Of a stretch of 8,381 bases of DNA, positions 6,527 through 8,381 are shown piece after piece. The notes under the pieces are model-generated. The model made no database searches. It was not told where the DNA came from and saw only the letters and a program-made list of their open reading frames with translations. Source of the DNA: a bacterium (GTDB taxonomy: Bacteria > UBA9089 > CG2-30-40-21 > SBAY01); assembly GCA_030018635.1 (NCBI GenBank), contig JASEHU010000080.1:1-8381 (forward strand). The letters run 5' to 3'. A program made the translations under genes and the position numbers. Every line of letters starts with the position of its first letter. Position 1 is the stretch's first letter.

Positions 6527-6592
6527 GGTATAGGTAAAGGTAGAGGGGACAGAATTGTGTCCTTCACCTTTATCTCTACCTTTACCTATACC
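6527..6592. repeat. Inverted repeat with perfect 19-bp arms between ftsX and envC
   Basis: Arms GGTATAGGTAAAGGTAGAG (6527-6545) and CTCTACCTTTACCTATACC (6574-6592) are exactly complementary with a 28-base loop. Inside the loop, GGACA (6547-6551) and TGTCC (6558-6562) form a second small stem around GAATTG. The arms contain a partly repeated purine-rich phrase (GGTAGAGGTATAGGTAAAGG from 6521). No T-run follows, so it is not a classic terminator. It is probably a mobile palindromic repeat or an operon-internal hairpin that tunes ftsX against envC message. Confidence 0.8.
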
Positions 6593-6614
6593 GATATCTC
6601 AAGAGGATTTTGAA

Positions 6615-7757
6615 ATGAACCTTCTTAAAATAATTTTGATTTTATCTTTCCTGCTCATCATAACTTGTGAAAATGGATATACCGGTTCATCTATTGATAA
6701 GGAAAAGGATAAATTAACGAATATCAGCAAAACGCTCAATAAAAAGAAACAGGAATTAAAGAAAATAAGTGGGCAGGAGGAACAGACTTTAAAGAAGCTT
6801 TCTAATGTAGAAAAACAACTTATAGTTAGTGAGGAAAAACTATGTGTCCTGGAAAAAGAATTGACCACGGTTTATAAAAATATTTCCTCCACTCAAAGAA
6901 GTATCGTGGTCACAGAATCGGACTTAAACAGAAAACAAAATATTTTCCTTAAAAGACTTAACGCTATCTATAAATATAGAGGCGGCAATCTCTTAGAGAT
7001 TTTACTTAATACCGATGATTTTGCCGACATCTCTAAACGATTATATTTTATGACCCTGATTGCTAAAGCCGATACGGGGCTAATTAATGATATAAAAGGA
7101 AAAAAGAATGCCTATATCCGCAAGAAAGGCATATTACAATCGGAATATAATAAAACATCTAAAATAAAAACATCTCAACAATCTATTTTGAATAGCCAGG
7201 CAAAACTAAAAAAGGATAGAGAACGGCTTTTGGCTACTATTCGCAATAAAAAATCCCTATATCAACAAGAAATAGCCCAATTAGAACAAAATTCATTAGA
7301 ATTAAAAGAATTAATTAAGAAATTAGAGTCGCAGAAGACATATATAAAAAAACCGGCGATTCGAGGAACAGGGGATTTACCCTGGCCTGTTCAAAATCAT
7401 AAGGTTTATCGTGAATTTGGTAGATATAAACACCCAAAGTTTGATGCCTATATAGTCAACAAAGGGATTGATATTATTACCCCTAAGGGAGAGACAGTTA
7501 CCTCGGTCAAGGAAGGCAATGTGGTCTTTGCCAGTTGGTTTAAAGGATATGGAATGTTGGTTATGGTTGACCATGGTAATGGGATTTACAGCCTTTACGC
7601 CAATTTAGCAAATATCCTTGTCTCTGTTGGTGAAAAGGTATCCAAAGGCACCCCTATTGGAAAGGCCGGCAATCCTGTAGGTGATGAGGAATATAATTTA
7701 CATTTTGAAATAAGGGTTCATGGTGAATCTGTGAACCCATTAGAATGGTTGAGATGA
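6615..7757 (+). CDS. envC: EnvC-like murein hydrolase activator (degenerate LytM/M23 domain)
   Basis: The 380-residue product has a hydrophobic N-terminal export signal (residues 3-17), a long coiled coil (about 26-245) and a C-terminal LytM/M23 fold (about 255-380). In active M23 endopeptidases the motifs are HxxxD, YxHL and HxH. Here they read NKGID (Asn282, Asp286), YANL (Asn330) and NLH (Asn361, His363). Three His-to-Asn changes should abolish catalysis, as in EnvC, which activates amidases under FtsEX control instead of cutting peptidoglycan. The position directly after ftsEX supports this role. The start is ATG 6615, seven bases after AAGAGGA (6601-6607). An in-frame TTG at 6555 would add 20 proline/serine-rich residues read from the inverted repeat. 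Cys18 follows Ile-Ile-Thr, an unusual lipobox, so lipidation is uncertain. Confidence 0.9.
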   Translation: MNLLKIILILSFLLIITCENGYTGSSIDKEKDKLTNISKTLNKKKQELKKISGQEEQTLKKLSNVEKQLIVSEEKLCVLEKELTTVYKNISSTQRSIVVTESDLNRKQNIFLKRLNAIYKYRGGNLLEILLNTDDFADISKRLYFMTLIAKADTGLINDIKGKKNAYIRKKGILQSEYNKTSKIKTSQQSILNSQAKLKKDRERLLATIRNKKSLYQQEIAQLEQNSLELKELIKKLESQKTYIKKPAIRGTGDLPWPVQNHKVYREFGRYKHPKFDAYIVNKGIDIITPKGETVTSVKEGNVVFASWFKGYGMLVMVDHGNGIYSLYANLANILVSVGEKVSKGTPIGKAGNPVGDEEYNLHFEIRVHGESVNPLEWLR

Positions 7758-7805
7758 AGATAAGTAACCCAATCGTGTTGATAAATTTTTATTTATATAT
7801 CTTTT

Positions 7806-7825
7806 AAAAATCTTTTAAGATTTTT
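7806..7825 (+). terminator. AT-only hairpin after envC, possible operon terminator
   Basis: AAAAATCTT (7806-7814) and AAGATTTTT (7817-7825) are perfectly complementary, and the right arm runs into T residues. The stem is almost all A-T and the loop is very small, so it would be a weak terminator. ATCTTTTAA is also directly repeated at 7799-7807 and 7810-7818. This lies 49 bases after the envC stop and just upstream of a promoter. Confidence 0.3.
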
Positions 7826-7846
7826 TAAAAAATTTTAAAAAAACAC

Positions 7847-7875
7847 TTGACAAAATTAAGATTATATTGTATTAT
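7847..7875 (+). promoter_or_regulatory. Near-consensus sigma70-type promoter pointing into the transposase remnant
   Basis: Consensus -35 TTGACA (7847-7852) and TATTAT (7870-7875) are spaced by 17 bases, and the A/T tracts at about 7821-7843 resemble an UP element. A 9-base phrase ATTATATTG is repeated at 7861-7869 and 7871-7879. Transcription would start near 7882 and run antisense into the transposase 3' end. No + strand gene follows within the window, so the promoter appears separated from its original target by the insertion. Confidence 0.6.
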
Positions 7876-7884
7876 ATTGCATTA

Positions 7885-8381
7885 CTCCTTGTGCTAGTTA
7901 GAACACGAGACTTTTAATCTCAAGCAGTGGACGACCAAGAAGTTTGTTGATATAGATACCTATTGTATAAGCAGTCATCTTTCTGACTACTCTTGATATT
8001 AGCCCACAATATACCTTGGCTCTGTTCTTTGAAATATTAAACTGATCTGTTAGTTGGCTAAATACAGTCTCTATTATCTTGCGAGACTTTGAGATAAAAG
8101 AGTTTAGCCATCTTGAATTCTGTTCTTTCTGGTTCTTGCGCTTGGGAGTTAAAAGGGTTATATTTCTTCTTCTTTTAAGATCATCTTCTTGTTTTTTGTC
8201 GATATAGCCCTTATCACCCATCAAGAAAATGTTCCAGCAGTGATCGACTACATCCCAGACCAACTTTACATCGTGATGATTGGCAGAAGCTATTGAAAAC
8301 GACAAAGGGATTCCTCCATTGGATGTTGTATCGGAGCTTCCCCCCAGTCATAAATACAAAACACCCTTTAACTGTTTGAAA
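7885..8381 (-). mobile_element. Partial insertion sequence at the right edge
   Basis: This is the extent of the element that carries the transposase remnant. The 3' end of the element must lie between the orphan promoter (ends 7875) and the transposase stop (7898), and 7885 is only a guess. No terminal inverted repeat or target duplication can be recognised, because the opposite end is outside the window. Confidence 0.4.
7898..8320 (-). pseudogene. 3' part of a DDE transposase, IS982-like, truncated or disrupted
   Basis: On the minus strand, the frame reads NGGIPLSFSIASANHHD, then MGDKGYID with a catalytic-type Asp. Next come ITLLTPKRKNQKE, SRKIIETVFSQL with the likely last catalytic Glu, and a conserved tail RAKVYCGLISRVVRKM, ending at TAA 7900-7898. 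This order fits the C-terminal half of an IS982-family DDE transposase, which would cut and join the element ends. The first catalytic Asp and the N-terminal half are not seen. In the same frame a TGA lies at 8350-8348, and the few codons between it and NGGIP do not look like this family. The gene is therefore broken or recombined, unless the upstream copy resumes outside the window by frameshift. A TTG at 8305 is an internal codon, not a credible start. Confidence 0.75.

Noticed and set aside
6555..6614. TTG start giving the EnvC-like protein 20 extra residues
   Set aside because: The extension is encoded by the inverted repeat and would bury the export signal; ATG 6615 has a good AAGAGGA site.
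1..8381. CRISPR array, tRNA or rRNA gene
   Set aside because: No regularly spaced repeats and no cloverleaf or rRNA-like stretch were found on either strand.

Overview
The window reads as a chromosomal piece of an uncultured, AT-leaning Gram-negative-type bacterium. The outer-membrane lifestyle is inferred from an ftsE-ftsX-envC-type operon (ABC-like divisome complex plus a degenerate LytM activator). The two-subunit transketolase is a form found in many anaerobes, thermophiles and candidate phyla. No rRNA, tRNA or CRISPR array is visible, and the phylum cannot be fixed from this sequence.

Layout. Positions 1-274 are non-coding and end in a good extended -10 promoter that drives the transketolase N-terminal subunit gene (275-1102). 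Its partner, the C-terminal subunit gene, lies at 3983-4912. The two halves of one enzyme are therefore separated by 2,880 bases. That gap holds a nested inverted repeat (1124-1231), a strong sigma70-type promoter (1250-1278), a 230-base leader and a tightly packed three-gene cassette: an unknown 150-residue helical protein (1512-1964), a 415-residue HELGH putative zinc metallopeptidase (1967-3214) and a dCTP deaminase/dUTPase-fold protein (3211-3837). The cassette genes have 2-base spacing or 4-base overlap, so they look like one transcription unit and probably one function. This is the most interesting part of the window. It looks like an accessory module, possibly defence or nucleotide-pool related, inserted into a housekeeping operon.

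After tktC comes a perfect 16-bp-arm inverted repeat over its stop codon. It is followed by ftsE (start placed at 4968), ftsX (ATGA overlap), a second inverted repeat with perfect 19-bp arms, and an envC-like gene (start placed at 6615). The LytM domain of that gene has three of its five active-site positions changed from His to Asn, which fits an amidase activator rather than an enzyme. FtsEX would gate this activator across the membrane to trigger septal peptidoglycan splitting.

The right edge (7758-8381) holds AT-rich spacer DNA with a near-consensus promoter on the + strand. This promoter fires into the 3' end of a minus-strand DDE transposase remnant (IS982-like). The transposase lacks its N-terminal half within the window and has an in-frame stop upstream, so the promoter appears cut off from whatever gene it once served.
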